DNA of 64,000 nt from Paractinoplanes ovalisporus (GCF_016834655.1 NZ_JAENHP010000001.1:248001-312000), one strand, 5' to 3'; positions 35,594-44,749 are shown, numbered from the stretch's first letter. A program made the numbers and translations. The notes: a model not told the origin generated them from the sequence alone.

Positions 35594-36589
35594 TTAAGGG
35601 GTACCGCCGCGGGAGTTGAGGGGTGAGAGGGGTTTGTCACGCACGGGGACCGCCCGCCACCAGGTAAGACAGCGCCACAGCCATTCGAGCGGGCCGTAGC
35701 GGAAGTGGCGCAGCCACAGACTGCTCAGCCCGGCCTGGAGAACGCCGATCGCGGCCCCGGCCAGAACGATCGGGGTGTAGCCGGTGGCGCCGCCCAGGTC
35801 GAGGAGGGCGTCGGCGGCCAGGATCAGGGCCGAGGCCAGCACGTAATTGGTGAGCGCCATACGACCCATCGGCGCGAGCACCGCGTCCAGGGGGCGGCGC
35901 AAGGGCGTACGCATGAGCAGGAGGAACCCGATTGTGAACAGGAACGCGCACACGGTGCCGGCCGGAAGGATCCGGTAGTTGGAGGTGGGACCGACACCGG
36001 CCCGCCACTGCAGCCAGAGCATCGCCGCGGCGACCGGGAGCACGACCGCTAACGCGATCCCCAGCTGACGGCCGCGCTGCTCCAGGGTGTCGGGGATGCC
36101 GTACTGGGCGACGGCCATGCCCAGCAGGAACAGGCCCGGGATGACGAACAGGCCGTTGAACGTCAGGCTCGCGGCCAGGGTGAGCACGATGCCCAGCCCC
36201 AGCACCCAGCGGCGGGAGAGATAGGACGCGGGCAGCAGCACGGCGATGCCGAACGCGGCATAGAACTTCAGCACCTCGCCCGGCTGCAGCAGCGTGTGCA
36301 GCGCCGAGAAGACGCCGAGCCACAAGAGCCGGCGCAGCAGCACGAGCCGGGGCTTGGCGGTGCGGTTGCCCGCCGTGCGCAGGAACAGGGCGAAGCTGAC
36401 GCCGAAGAGCAGGGAGAAGATCGGGAACGGCCGTTGCACGAAGAGCGCTTCCCAGACGTACGCCCCGGGGTGGTCGCTCGCCGGGCCCTCGGGGCGGGCG
36501 AAGCCGGTCATCTGGACGATGTTGAACTCGACGATGCCCGCCAGCGCGGCTCCGCGCAGGGCGTCCAGCTCGTGAATGCGGCGTGCCAT
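35594..36589 (-). CDS. DUF418-family multi-pass membrane protein
   Basis: 331 residues with eight to ten membrane helices. The opening [16 protein letters not shown] is the signature of the DUF418/DUF1624 acyltransferase-like group, followed by [14 protein letters not shown] near residue 55. Some relatives are thought to transfer acyl groups to cell-surface sugars, but members of DUF418 are mostly uncharacterised. It lies 14 bp upstream of mutA on the same strand and may share its transcript. Confidence 0.85.
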   Translation of the reverse strand: MARRIHELDALRGAALAGIVEFNIVQMTGFARPEGPASDHPGAYVWEALFVQRPFPIFSLLFGVSFALFLRTAGNRTAKPRLVLLRRLLWLGVFSALHTLLQPGEVLKFYAAFGIAVLLPASYLSRRWVLGLGIVLTLAASLTFNGLFVIPGLFLLGMAVAQYGIPDTLEQRGRQLGIALAVVLPVAAAMLWLQWRAGVGPTSNYRILPAGTVCAFLFTIGFLLLMRTPLRRPLDAVLAPMGRMALTNYVLASALILAADALLDLGGATGYTPIVLAGAAIGVLQAGLSSLWLRHFRYGPLEWLWRCLTWWRAVPVRDKPLSPLNSRGGTP

Positions 36590-36670
36590 GCATTCCAGGC
36601 TTTCGCACCCGTATCGACCACCGATAGCGCCACGAGTCGCGACCGGACACTACTTTCGTATGCTCCAGAC

Positions 36671-37484
36671 ATGCCCCGGCGCCGGACCCTCGACACCGCT
36701 GTCGACTTCCTGCTCGCCATCGTGGCCGCGGTCGCCGGCGCCTTCCTGGAGTGGGCCGACCGCGACCACGCCTCGGTCGTCGTCCAGGTCGCCGGGGCCA
36801 CCACCCTGCTGCTGCGGCGGCGCCACCCGTACGCGACGGCCGGCATCCTCGCGGCGCTCAACCTGTTCGTCCCGGTGTGGGCGACACTCCTGGCCCCGTA
36901 CGCGGTAACCGCTTTCGGCCCGGCGCTCGGACGCTTCCGGGCGTGGGGCACGGTGGCTCTGCTCGCGGTGACGTTCCTGATCGGGGCGCGCGCCTGGCAG
37001 ATCGACGACCCGTTCACGGCCCCGGTCGTCATCGTCTGCTCGGCGCTGCTCGGCCTCTATGCCCGGGCCCGCACCACACTGGCCGAGGAGACCACCCGCC
37101 GCGCCACCGAGCAGGCCCGGGCCGACGAGCGGGTGCGGCTGGCGGGCGAGATGCACGACGTGGTCACCCACCGCGTCAACCTGATGGTGCTGCAGGCCGG
37201 GGCGCTGCGGGTGAACGCGCCCGACGACCCGACCCGCCAGGCGGCCGACGAGCTGCGGACCGCGGGCGTGCAGGCCCTGTCCGAGCTGCGCGACCTGGTC
37301 GGGGTGCTGCGCGACGGCCACGACCCCGGGCAGCGGCCGCACGGCGACGGCGAGCTCGACGGTGACGTGGAGGGGCTGGTGGAACAGTCCCGGGCGGTCG
37401 GGCTGCCGGTGCGGCTCACGACAACCGGGGACGCGAGCCGCCCGTCGCCGGTGGTGCGGCGCACGATCGTCCGGGTCGTCCAGC
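36671..37484 (+). pseudogene. Sensor histidine kinase lacking its ATPase domain
   Basis: From the ATG at 36671: four to five membrane helices (about 10-135), then the HisKA_3 dimerisation helix with phosphoacceptor His162 in A-G-E-M-H-D-V-V-T-H-R and the X-box region A-L-S-E-L-R-D-L-V-G-V-L-R. At V-R-R-T-I-V-R-V-V-Q the protein should continue with E-A-L-T-N and the HATPase domain, but instead the response regulator gene begins at once in another frame; the kinase frame runs on without homology. About 100 codons appear deleted. As it stands the kinase cannot bind ATP. An assembly collapse is possible. Confidence 0.78.
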
Positions 37485-38129
37485 GTGATCCGGGTGCTGC
37501 TCGTCGACGACGAGCGGATGGTGTGCGCGCACCTGCGGACGATCCTGTCGGCCGACCCCGGCATCGAGGTCGCCGGAGAGGCCTACGACGGGGCCGAAGC
37601 GGTCGAGGCGGTGGTGCGACTGAGACCCGACCTGGTGCTGATGGATCTGCGGATGCCCGGCGTGGACGGGCTGACCGCGATCGAGCGCATCGCCGCCTTC
37701 CCCGATCCGCCGCGCCTGGTCGTGCTGACCACGTTCGACCACGACGAGTACGTGCTGCGGGCGTTGCAGGCGGGCGCGGCCGGGTTCCTGGTCAAGTCGA
37801 CCGCCCCCGAGGACCTGGTCGACCTCGTGCGCGCGGCGGTCGGCGGCGGGACGGTCCTCTCCCCCGTGGCCGCCCGGCGGCTGGTCGGTGTGGCCGACCA
37901 CCGGCAGCGGGTGCGCGACCGCATCCGCGACCTGACCGAGCGCGAGGCCGAGGTCCTCGCGGGCCTCGGCAACGGGGAGTCCAACCTGCGCATCGCGCGC
38001 CGCCTGCACCTGTCCGAGGCAACTGTCAAGGGCTACGTGTCGCGGCTGCTGGTCAAGCTGGACTGCGACAACCGCACCCAGGCCGGGCTGCTGGCCCAGC
38101 AGGCGGGCCTGACCTCGGAACCCGGTTAG
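37485..38129 (+). CDS. NarL/LuxR-family response regulator
   Basis: 214 residues. Receiver domain with V-L-L-V-D-D-E (5-11), phosphorylation Asp54 in L-M-D-L-R-M-P-G and Lys in F-L-V-K-S near 104; C-terminal GerE-type helix-turn-helix L-T-E-R-E-A-E-V-L ... I-A-R-R-L-H-L-S-E-A-T-V-K-G-Y (about 150-205). All key residues are present, so the regulator looks intact although its partner kinase is broken. The GTG at 37485 lies right at the deletion junction. Overlaps the TPR gene tail to tail by 4 bp. Confidence 0.93.
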   Translation: MIRVLLVDDERMVCAHLRTILSADPGIEVAGEAYDGAEAVEAVVRLRPDLVLMDLRMPGVDGLTAIERIAAFPDPPRLVVLTTFDHDEYVLRALQAGAAGFLVKSTAPEDLVDLVRAAVGGGTVLSPVAARRLVGVADHRQRVRDRIRDLTEREAEVLAGLGNGESNLRIARRLHLSEATVKGYVSRLLVKLDCDNRTQAGLLAQQAGLTSEPG

Positions 38130-38839
38130 AAGACCTCACGGGGGCCGAGGAGCTGCCCCCGGGCGTACTGGTGGGCAAAGGTGACCGGGCCCAGGGCCTC
38201 CAGAGCGGCTTTCCGTACGGCGGTCAGGTCGGCCGCGTCGTCGGGGTCGGGCACCTGGCCGAGGGCGGCGAACGCGACGTCGGTGACGCCGACCATCAAC
38301 GCCGCCCGCTCGTGGTTCCCCTCGGCCTCGGCCAGGGCGGCGCCGGCCAGGCACACGTACGGCACGAAGTCGTCCCACCCGTGCCGGAACACCCGCTCAC
38401 GGCCCGCCGCGAACAACTCGCGCGCGACCTCGAGGTGGCCCAGGCCGAGCTCGCAGAACGCGAGGTTGTGGTACTCGGAGTTGACCGTCTCGGCGCGGCC
38501 CAGCGACTCGTTGACGGCGATGCTCTCGCGGTAGAGCCCGATCGCCCGCTCGAGGTCGCCGGACATGCGGGCGACCGCGGCCAGCACGTGCCGCGGTCGC
38601 TCCTCCAGGCTGCGGTCGCCCGAGCGCTCCGCCACCTCGAGGGCCTCGACGGCGCGGGCCGCACCGAGTTTCAGGTCGCCGTCGCGGATGGCGACCCGGG
38701 CCAGGCTGTAGCGGGCCTCCACTTCGCCCGCCACGTCACCCGCGGCCCGCGCCCGCTCGATCTCGGCCTCGCTCATCCGCACCACGGCGTGGTCGTCGCC
38801 CCGCCGGAAGGCCGATCGCACCCGCACGCTGAAATGCAC
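38126..38839 (-). CDS. TPR-like helical repeat protein
   Basis: 237 residues of paired helices in tetratricopeptide-like spacing: Y-S-L-A-R-V-A-I-R-D-G-D-L, A-R-M-S-G-D-L-E-R-A-I-G-L-Y-R-E-S, Y-H-N-L-A-F-C-E-L-G-L-G-H-L-E-V-A-R-E-L-F. No enzyme motif or signal. Cytosolic protein-protein interaction module of unknown role; convergent with the response regulator and separated by 18 bp from the operon of the ABC transporter on the same strand. Confidence 0.75.
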   Translation of the reverse strand: MHFSVRVRSAFRRGDDHAVVRMSEAEIERARAAGDVAGEVEARYSLARVAIRDGDLKLGAARAVEALEVAERSGDRSLEERPRHVLAAVARMSGDLERAIGLYRESIAVNESLGRAETVNSEYHNLAFCELGLGHLEVARELFAAGRERVFRHGWDDFVPYVCLAGAALAEAEGNHERAALMVGVTDVAFAALGQVPDPDDAADLTAVRKAALEALGPVTFAHQYARGQLLGPREVF

Positions 38840-38856
38840 GACGACAAGCTAGCGCG

Positions 38857-39447
38857 TCACACGTCGTCGCGGTTGCGGGCTCCGGCGACCGCCCAGGCCA
38901 CCAGTCCCGCGACGGCGAAGGCGGCGGCCAGGTACGCGGCCGGTCGGTTGCCGGGCGGCTGGGCCTGCCACGTGGCGAGCGCGCCGGCCAGGCTGGTGGG
39001 CTGCGGGAAGATGGCGGCGACGACGGTCCAGCCCACCGGCAGGAACCACGAGCGGGCGGCGCCGACGAGGCAGGCACCGAGGGCGGTCAGCCCGGCCAGG
39101 CCGGCCGCGTCGCGCAGCACCAGGACGGCCGGGCCGAACCTGGCTCCGGTGACCAGCGTGGCCAGCAGCACGCCGAGCACCACGGCCAGCACGCCCAGCA
39201 GGTGGGCCACGCGCCGCCACGGCCAGCGGATCGAGGCGGTGCGTTCCAGGCTCTCGTCGGGCGCGGCCAGGGTCGTCGAGAGCACCCCGACCATCAGCAC
39301 GACCGTCAGGACGACCGTGAGCCCACCGGCGTCGCGTTCGGTCGAGAAGATCAACCACAGTGTCCAGATGACGGTCACGCCGCCGATCGCCACCGACAGC
39401 GCCAGGGGCACCCGCCGGGACCGCAGGTAGAGCAGGGCCGGGTTCAT
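38857..39447 (-). CDS. Membrane protein at the end of the sigma-ABC operon
   Basis: 196 residues with five to six hydrophobic helices (about 12-32, 40-58, 80-100, 108-128, 135-152, 170-190). It starts at the ATG at 39447, overlapping the stop of the preceding membrane protein as ATGA. Not recognised as a named family; likely a subunit of the membrane part of the ABC system encoded upstream. The upstream extension of this frame into the preceding gene is not coding. Confidence 0.75.
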   Translation of the reverse strand: MNPALLYLRSRRVPLALSVAIGGVTVIWTLWLIFSTERDAGGLTVVLTVVLMVGVLSTTLAAPDESLERTASIRWPWRRVAHLLGVLAVVLGVLLATLVTGARFGPAVLVLRDAAGLAGLTALGACLVGAARSWFLPVGWTVVAAIFPQPTSLAGALATWQAQPPGNRPAAYLAAAFAVAGLVAWAVAGARNRDDV

Positions 39448-40775
39448 CGGGCGCTCCGCGACAGCAGGCCGGTCGTGTCCTGGCAGTTCACGATCGCGTC
39501 GCGAACGGCCACGACACGGGCCAGCGCCTCGGCCTCGGGCAGCTTGCGCAGGGCCCGCCAGAGCGGGACGGCCTCGGCGTTGAGCGACGGCTCCTCGAAG
39601 GTGACCTCGGGGATCAGGCCCTGGTCGGACACCGGCTCGCGGCCGAGCAACCAGGACACCGCGGCCCGTTCCACCGCGGGGTTGCGCGGGCACTTCAGGT
39701 CGCCGCGCACGCCCAGCCCGTTGACGACGTCATAGATCACCACGTCCGGGTGGGCCAGCCCACCGTCGCGGTCGAGTCGCAGGGTCAGGGTGACGACGGT
39801 GTCGTCGCGGGGCTGCTCGTACTCGTCGAGCGTGAAGGCAGTGGCGTTCTCGTGCACGGCCGTGGGTGCGCCCGGCATCTTCGCCAGCACGGCCAGACCC
39901 TCCCGGGCCTTCGGGGCCAGCGCGCCGAGCACGTTCCGGTTGACCCGGGTGACGCAGACCTTCGGGGCGTCGTCGGTGCAGACGAGCTCCCGGGCCACCG
40001 GGTCGACCGGGGCGGTGAGCGTGTCGTGGTCACGCGGGACGACCGCCGTCGCGAGGCCGAGCCCGATCAGGGCGGGCAGCACGGCGGCGGCGCGGGCCTT
40101 GGCGTTGCCGGCGACGAGCAGGACCACCCCGGTGACGGCCAGTGCGACCATCCAGATCGACACCGCCGCGCTGACCCCGCCGGCGATGGTCTGGAAGCCG
40201 TAGAACTGGCCGGTGCCATACATCGGGGACAGCACCGCGGCCAGCCAGTCCGGGTTGGTGACGGCGCTGAAGAAGACCAGCAGCACGCCGGCCACGCCGA
40301 GCACGGGGGCGGTCGCGAGGGCCGGGAACAGCCGCCCGAGGCCCAGCCCGAGGCAGGCCGCGGCGACCAGCGACAGCACGCCGACCGCCGTGATCACCAG
40401 GAAGTCGGGCGAGAAGTAGTGCGAGGGCGAGAGCAACGAGGCACCGCCGGCGGCCACCACCAGCACGTACGCCACGGCCAGGGCGCCGCCCATCGCGGCC
40501 AGCACCGGCATCATCCGCTGCGACCGGGGCCGGGGTGTGCTGGTGAACAACTCCCCCACCTGGGCCCGGTGCTCGCGGCGGCCCTGCCAGGCGCCCGCGG
40601 CCAGGGCCAGCGGCCAGAGCAGGATCGTGTATTCGCGGCTGGTCATGGCGAGCGAGACCCAGCCGGTCGACCAGCGGGCAGGAGCGACGTAGAGGGCGGT
40701 GACCCCGACGGCGAGGGCGAGCAGGGCGGCGCCGAGGGCGGCCGAGCGCTTGAGTTCGATGCCGTAGACGTTCAT
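39444..40775 (-). CDS. ABC-2-type membrane subunit with extracytoplasmic Cys-containing domain
   Basis: 443 residues. Six helices in the first half (to about residue 250; e.g. L-G-A-A-L-L-A-L-A-V-G-V-T, F-L-V-I-T-A-V-G-V-L-S-L-V) are followed by a soluble extracytoplasmic domain with L-V-C-T-D-D-A-P-K-V-C-V, two cysteines six residues apart, and further Cys at L-K-C-P and I-V-N-C-Q. ATG at 40775 overlaps the stop of the ABC ATPase gene. The fusion of a permease with a large outside domain is unlike a simple drug exporter and suggests sensing or protein binding at the surface. Confidence 0.8.
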   Translation of the reverse strand: MNVYGIELKRSAALGAALLALAVGVTALYVAPARWSTGWVSLAMTSREYTILLWPLALAAGAWQGRREHRAQVGELFTSTPRPRSQRMMPVLAAMGGALAVAYVLVVAAGGASLLSPSHYFSPDFLVITAVGVLSLVAAACLGLGLGRLFPALATAPVLGVAGVLLVFFSAVTNPDWLAAVLSPMYGTGQFYGFQTIAGGVSAAVSIWMVALAVTGVVLLVAGNAKARAAAVLPALIGLGLATAVVPRDHDTLTAPVDPVARELVCTDDAPKVCVTRVNRNVLGALAPKAREGLAVLAKMPGAPTAVHENATAFTLDEYEQPRDDTVVTLTLRLDRDGGLAHPDVVIYDVVNGLGVRGDLKCPRNPAVERAAVSWLLGREPVSDQGLIPEVTFEEPSLNAEAVPLWRALRKLPEAEALARVVAVRDAIVNCQDTTGLLSRSAR

Positions 40776-41572
40776 CGGGCCGCCTCCGCGCGGTGCCGGC
40801 GCAGGATCGCCGAGTAGCCGCGCTCGGCCGCGCTGTCGCCCGCGTGCCCGGCGTCGCCCTGGGCGATCAGCGAGGCCGGGGTGCCCTGCCAGACCAGGCG
40901 GCCCTCGTTGACCAGCACCACCTCGGTGCAGGCGGCGGCGACGTCCTCGACCAGGTGGGTCGAGACGAGCACGCAGCTGTCGGTGCCGAGGTCGCGCAGC
41001 AGCTCGCGGAAGTCGAGGCGCTGTTCGGGGTCGAGGCCCACGGTCGGCTCGTCGAGCAGCAGCATCTGCGGGTCGTTGACGATGGCCTGGGCGATGCCGG
41101 CCCGGCGCAGCATGCCGCCGGAGAGCGTCTTGAGGCGGGCGTCGGCCTTGGCGCTGAGCCCGACCCGGTCGATCGCGCGCTGCACGGCCGACGGGATGCC
41201 GGCCTTGGGCATCTCCTTGAGCCAGGCCATGTACGCCACGAACTCGCGCACGGTGAAGCGGGGGTAGAAGCCGAAGTGCTGCGGCAGATAGCCCAGCGCG
41301 CGCCGCACCGGGCGCAGGTCGGCCCGGCCGTCGACCGGGCGGCCGAGCAGCGTCAGGTTCCCGCCGGCAGGGCGCGCGACCGTGGCCAGGGCGCGCATCA
41401 GCGTGGTCTTGCCCGCGCCGTTCGGGCCCAGCAGGCCGTGTACGCCGTCGCCCAGCCGCAGTTCGAGGCCGTCGACGGCCAGGTGGCGGCCGGCGCGCAC
41501 CTTCAGCGCCTGGGCGTGGATGGCCCACGGGTGGGTGGTGGCCGCCGTCTCGGCAGTCGTCACCGCTCGCAT
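40772..41572 (-). CDS. ABC transporter ATP-binding protein
   Basis: 266 residues. Walker A G-P-N-G-A-G-K-T-T (about 50-58), Q-loop L-P-Q-H-F-G, signature L-S-G-G-M (about 149-153), Walker B L-L-L-D-E-P (about 170-175) and H-loop S-T-H-L-V-E. The closest plan is the ABC-2/DrrA class that drives exporters or membrane-remodelling permeases. AAGGAG just before the ATG at 41572 overlaps the stop of the anti-sigma gene. It must pair with the membrane proteins downstream. Confidence 0.94.
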   Translation of the reverse strand: MRAVTTAETAATTHPWAIHAQALKVRAGRHLAVDGLELRLGDGVHGLLGPNGAGKTTLMRALATVARPAGGNLTLLGRPVDGRADLRPVRRALGYLPQHFGFYPRFTVREFVAYMAWLKEMPKAGIPSAVQRAIDRVGLSAKADARLKTLSGGMLRRAGIAQAIVNDPQMLLLDEPTVGLDPEQRLDFRELLRDLGTDSCVLVSTHLVEDVAAACTEVVLVNEGRLVWQGTPASLIAQGDAGHAGDSAAERGYSAILRRHRAEAAR

Positions 41573-41583
41573 AGAAGAGCTCC

Positions 41584-42378
41584 TTAGGAGAGGGGAAGGC
41601 GCCGGAAACTGGCGGCGCGCAGGAACGTCAGGGCGGTCAGCACGACCGTGAGGGCGGCCCACGCGCCGGCGCTGGCCGGTTCGAGCAGCGCGGGCAGGTC
41701 GGCGGCGGCGATGCTGGGCGCGACCACGACGGTGGTCCAGGCCACCATCAGGGCGATCGCGGCCCGGTGGACCCCGATCGCCGATCCCAGCAGCAGGGCG
41801 GCCGCGGTGAAGGCCAGGCTGGGCAGCAGCATCAGGGCGAGCTGCTGGAAGCCACCGGCCACGGCGAGCACCGGCACGACCAGGGCGAGAACCGCGGCCG
41901 TACGGCGGAGGAGCATGGTCAGCCCGGTGGCCGGAGTGCTCGACACGAGCTCCCAGGCCGGGTCCGCGCGGCGGCTCCACGCGGCCGCGACGCCGGGCAG
42001 CGGCGCCAGCGGGGCCAGCAGCAGCACGACCGACGGCAGCTGGGGCAGAAAGTGGTTGAGCAGCGCGGCGGCGGCCAGCACGGCGACCGTCATCGCGATC
42101 CAGGGCAGCAGCGTGGTCACGAACAGGCGCTGCCGCAGAGGCAGCCGCACCTTCGCGGGCCGGGGCGGGGCGGGGTCGGCGGCGATCTGGGCGTCGAGGC
42201 GACCGGCGATCGTGGCGATGACCGCGCGGGACTCGTCGGTGGTGCTGCCGGCCAGGCGGGCCCGGCAGTCGGCGCAGCCTTCGAGGTGCACCTCCAGCGA
42301 CCAGACACTCGCCTCGTCCAGGCCGGGGTCGGACGCCGCGTACCGGGAAATGGTCTTCAACGTGGGGTGGATGCTCAT
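41584..42378 (-). CDS. Zinc-finger anti-sigma-like multi-pass membrane protein
   Basis: 264 residues. The N-terminal 60 residues contain H-L-E-G-C-A-D-C-R-A-R-L, the H-x3-C-x2-C pattern of the zf-HC2 anti-sigma domain, here after S-L-E-V. Six or more helices follow (about 85-260). Typical anti-sigma factors have one helix; the multi-span form may sense the state of the ABC system itself. The start at 42378 overlaps the sigma factor stop as ATGA, as for sigma/anti-sigma pairs. The 1-kb upstream extension of this frame is antisense-like. Confidence 0.85.
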   Translation of the reverse strand: MSIHPTLKTISRYAASDPGLDEASVWSLEVHLEGCADCRARLAGSTTDESRAVIATIAGRLDAQIAADPAPPRPAKVRLPLRQRLFVTTLLPWIAMTVAVLAAAALLNHFLPQLPSVVLLLAPLAPLPGVAAAWSRRADPAWELVSSTPATGLTMLLRRTAAVLALVVPVLAVAGGFQQLALMLLPSLAFTAAALLLGSAIGVHRAAIALMVAWTTVVVAPSIAAADLPALLEPASAGAWAALTVVLTALTFLRAASFRRLPLS

Positions 42379-42926
42379 GACAGGGCCTCCCGCAGGGCGA
42401 TCCGGGCGCGGCGGATCCGGGATTTCACGGTGTTCTCGGGGACGCCCAGCAGCACGGACGTCTCCCGGATCGAGAAGCCGTCGAGAACGGTGGCCCGCAG
42501 CACCTCGCGGGCCTCGGCCGGCAGCAGGGCCAGGGCCTGTTCCAGCTCCTGACCGACGCGGGCGGCCATCACCTCGTCCTCGGCGGCCGGCATGACGGTT
42601 TCGGTCAGCGGCACCGGGGGCAGCTGCGTGTGCCGGGCCCGGCGGCGGAACGCGTCGACGAGCCGGTGGGCGGCGATCGTCCAGAGCCACCCCACGGCGC
42701 TGCCCTGCGTCTCGTCGCCGGTGAAGCTCGCCGCGGCCCGCCAGACCGACATGTAGGTCTCTTGGAGCACGTCGGCCACGACGTCGGGATCCGCGCAGCG
42801 CCGGCGCAACCGGACTTCGAGCCAGGGCGCCGTACGGCGGTACAGCTCGTCGAACGCCCGGCGGTCGCCCCGGGCCACGCGGCGGACGAGTTCGCCCTCG
42901 TCAACCGCGTCCAGGCTTCTTTTCAC
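42375..42926 (-). CDS. ECF-type RNA polymerase sigma factor
   Basis: 183 residues. Region 2: F-D-E-L-Y-R-R-T-A-P-W ... V-V-A-D-V-L-Q-E-T-Y-M-S-V-W-R (about 24-63), region 4: L-P-A-E-A-R-E-V-L-R-A-T-V-L-D-G-F-S-I-R-E-T-S-V-L-L-G-V-P-E-N-T-V-K-S-R-I (about 130-170). It lacks sigma domains 1 and 3, as expected for the ECF group. First gene of a five-gene operon running to 38857 in which each member but one is joined by an ATGA overlap, so it probably drives its own operon. Confidence 0.94.
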   Translation of the reverse strand: MKRSLDAVDEGELVRRVARGDRRAFDELYRRTAPWLEVRLRRRCADPDVVADVLQETYMSVWRAAASFTGDETQGSAVGWLWTIAAHRLVDAFRRRARHTQLPPVPLTETVMPAAEDEVMAARVGQELEQALALLPAEAREVLRATVLDGFSIRETSVLLGVPENTVKSRIRRARIALREALS

Positions 42927-42998
42927 ACCGGGTAAGACGTCGCGGCGCGAGGAAAAGGGTTCAGCCCCGATGTGATCGCCGCCACACCCGGCGGAGGC

Positions 42999-43127
42999 CT
43001 ATTGCGGGCGGTCGGTGCGGACGACCCAGGCGATCAGCACGGCCACGACGGCGAGCAGGACGGTGAACGCGGCCAGCATCAGCTCGCCGGTGTGCGTGGA
43101 CTCTCCCAGCGCGTACAGGGTGATCAC
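42999..43127 (-). CDS. Short single-helix membrane protein coupled to copCD
   Basis: 42 residues: a GTG at 43127, polar start (I-T-L-Y-A-L-G-E-S-T-H-T-G), one strong helix (M-L-A-A-F-T-V-L-L-A-V-V-A-V-L-I-A-W-V-V) and a basic end R-T-D-R-P-Q before TAG. The start overlaps the stop of the CopC-CopD gene as GTGA, the same coupling seen across this genome, and the frame has the strain's third-position GC bias. This supports a real small membrane protein, perhaps a CopD accessory subunit. Confidence 0.68.
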   Translation of the reverse strand: MITLYALGESTHTGELMLAAFTVLLAVVAVLIAWVVRTDRPQ

Positions 43128-44749
43128 CTCACGGGGACGGTCGTGGTGACGGTGGCCTGGTCGATCTCGGACACCCTCAGAGTCATCGTCAATTGCCAGT
43201 CACCGGGGATCGGAAACGTGACGTTGCCCAGACCCTGATTGTCGATCACCGTGGCAACCGGGCTGTCGATCGCCTCGATGCCCTGTGACGGCAGCGACAC
43301 CGACACCTTCCACTCGACCACCTTGAGCGGTTTGCCCTCGGGCGTGTAGGCGAACGCGTGCAGCGTGTTGTACTCGCCGATGGTGGCCGGGAAGATCTCG
43401 AACTGCACCGCGTAGAGCTTGCTGTTCAGCGTCGCCACGAAACCGCGGGACCGTTCCTGCGCGACGGCCTCGACATCCACCGTACGGCCGGTGGTGGTCT
43501 GCACGAGCACGGCGCTGGCGGCGAGCACGAGCACGGTGAGGGCGACCTCGAGACCGGCCGCGCGCCGCAGCTTGCCCGGCGTGGCGGCGGCGATCCCGCG
43601 GTTGACCAGTCGCCGCGACACGAACGCGACGGCCAGGATCAGCGCCAGCAGAGCGGTCTTGGCCAGGATCAGCCGGCCGTAGTCGGACGAGAACAGCGCG
43701 TCGAGGGTGCCGACCTGGATCAGCGCCTGGAGGGCACCGGCGGCCACCAGCCAGTAGACGGCGAACGCGGCCAGCCGCGACCAGGCGGGCAGGATCACGC
43801 GCAGTTCCCGGGTCTCGGCCCGGCGCAGCACGACGGCCACCAGCGCGACCAGCCCGCCGAGCCAGACCGACATGGCGGCCAGGTGGGCGGTGTCGGCCAC
43901 GATCAGCAGCCACGCCTGCGGACCGGCCGCCGGGTGACCGGTCAGCGGCCAGGTGACCAGGATCGCCGTGGTGAGCGCGGCCATGGTCACCAGCGGCCGC
44001 CATCCGGCCCGGCGGCGCACCCGCGTGACCAGGGCGGCGGCGATGCCGAGCAGCACCAGACGGGCGACCATCCAGAGCCCGAAGTCGTCGCTGAGCACCT
44101 GGCCGAGCTCGGACGCCGACACGTCGAACAGGCCGGCCCCCGAGGACGCGGGTGCCTGCAACCAGATGCCGGCGAGCGTGCCGAGACCGATCAGGCCCAG
44201 ACCGCCGTACGCGAGACGCAGCAGCCCCCGCCGGGAGAGCCGGCGCGGGAGCCAGAGCGCGAGCATCAGCACCGGGCCGAGGGCGAGGGTCAGACCGGCG
44301 TACCCGAGATATTTGCCGACGGCCGTGGCCGTCCGCACCGCCGGGTCGACCTCCTCGTCGGGCACGGTCGGGGCGTTCGCCGAGGGGGCGCCGACCGAAT
44401 ACGTGTAGGCGCCGGAGACCGGGTGGCTGTCGGCCGAGATGATGCGATAGCTCACGAGATAGGTGCCGAGCGGGCGGTCGGCCGGGCGCACCTTGATGAC
44501 CAGGCCCTGCGGCGTCACCTCGGGGTCGCCGTCGTTGATCCGCTTGCCGTCGGGGCCGATCACCTGGGACCGGCCGGGCACGATCTGCACCTGCTCGCTG
44601 AACTGGAGCACGATCTGCTCCGGCGCTTCCTTGAGCACCGAGCCCTGCTGCGGGACGGCGGCGCTGAGCACCGCGTGCGCATACGCGGGTTGCGCGGGCC
44701 AGCACAGGGCGGCCAGCAGCATCACCGCGAGCAGGGCGGACTTGCGCAC
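43124..44749 (-). CDS. CopC-CopD fusion copper-resistance protein
   Basis: 541 residues. A signal peptide (to A-Y-A at 24) leaves mature His25 as the N-terminal residue (H-A-V-L), the copper ligand of CopC domains; the CopC domain runs to about 130 and includes D-S-H-P-V-S-G with another His. After a linker come about eight membrane helices of CopD (about 160-460), then a YtkA/FixH-like outside domain (about 465-541). Copper binding at the cell surface and uptake or tolerance is the expected role. The GTG at 44749 has GGGAGAG 4-5 bp upstream; the frame extending to 44818 is not coding. Confidence 0.92.
   Translation of the reverse strand: MRKSALLAVMLLAALCWPAQPAYAHAVLSAAVPQQGSVLKEAPEQIVLQFSEQVQIVPGRSQVIGPDGKRINDGDPEVTPQGLVIKVRPADRPLGTYLVSYRIISADSHPVSGAYTYSVGAPSANAPTVPDEEVDPAVRTATAVGKYLGYAGLTLALGPVLMLALWLPRRLSRRGLLRLAYGGLGLIGLGTLAGIWLQAPASSGAGLFDVSASELGQVLSDDFGLWMVARLVLLGIAAALVTRVRRRAGWRPLVTMAALTTAILVTWPLTGHPAAGPQAWLLIVADTAHLAAMSVWLGGLVALVAVVLRRAETRELRVILPAWSRLAAFAVYWLVAAGALQALIQVGTLDALFSSDYGRLILAKTALLALILAVAFVSRRLVNRGIAAATPGKLRRAAGLEVALTVLVLAASAVLVQTTTGRTVDVEAVAQERSRGFVATLNSKLYAVQFEIFPATIGEYNTLHAFAYTPEGKPLKVVEWKVSVSLPSQGIEAIDSPVATVIDNQGLGNVTFPIPGDWQLTMTLRVSEIDQATVTTTVPVR

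Noticed and set aside
31591..35640. 1349-codon continuous frame suggesting a fused mutase
   Set aside because: The N-terminal 620 codons are Arg-rich antisense-like sequence in the mutA region; mutA itself is in another frame and mutB starts at the GTG at 33771.
36671..39430. Kinase frame running 919 codons without stop
   Set aside because: After about residue 270 it has no homology and crosses the response regulator, TPR and membrane protein genes; open only through GC bias.
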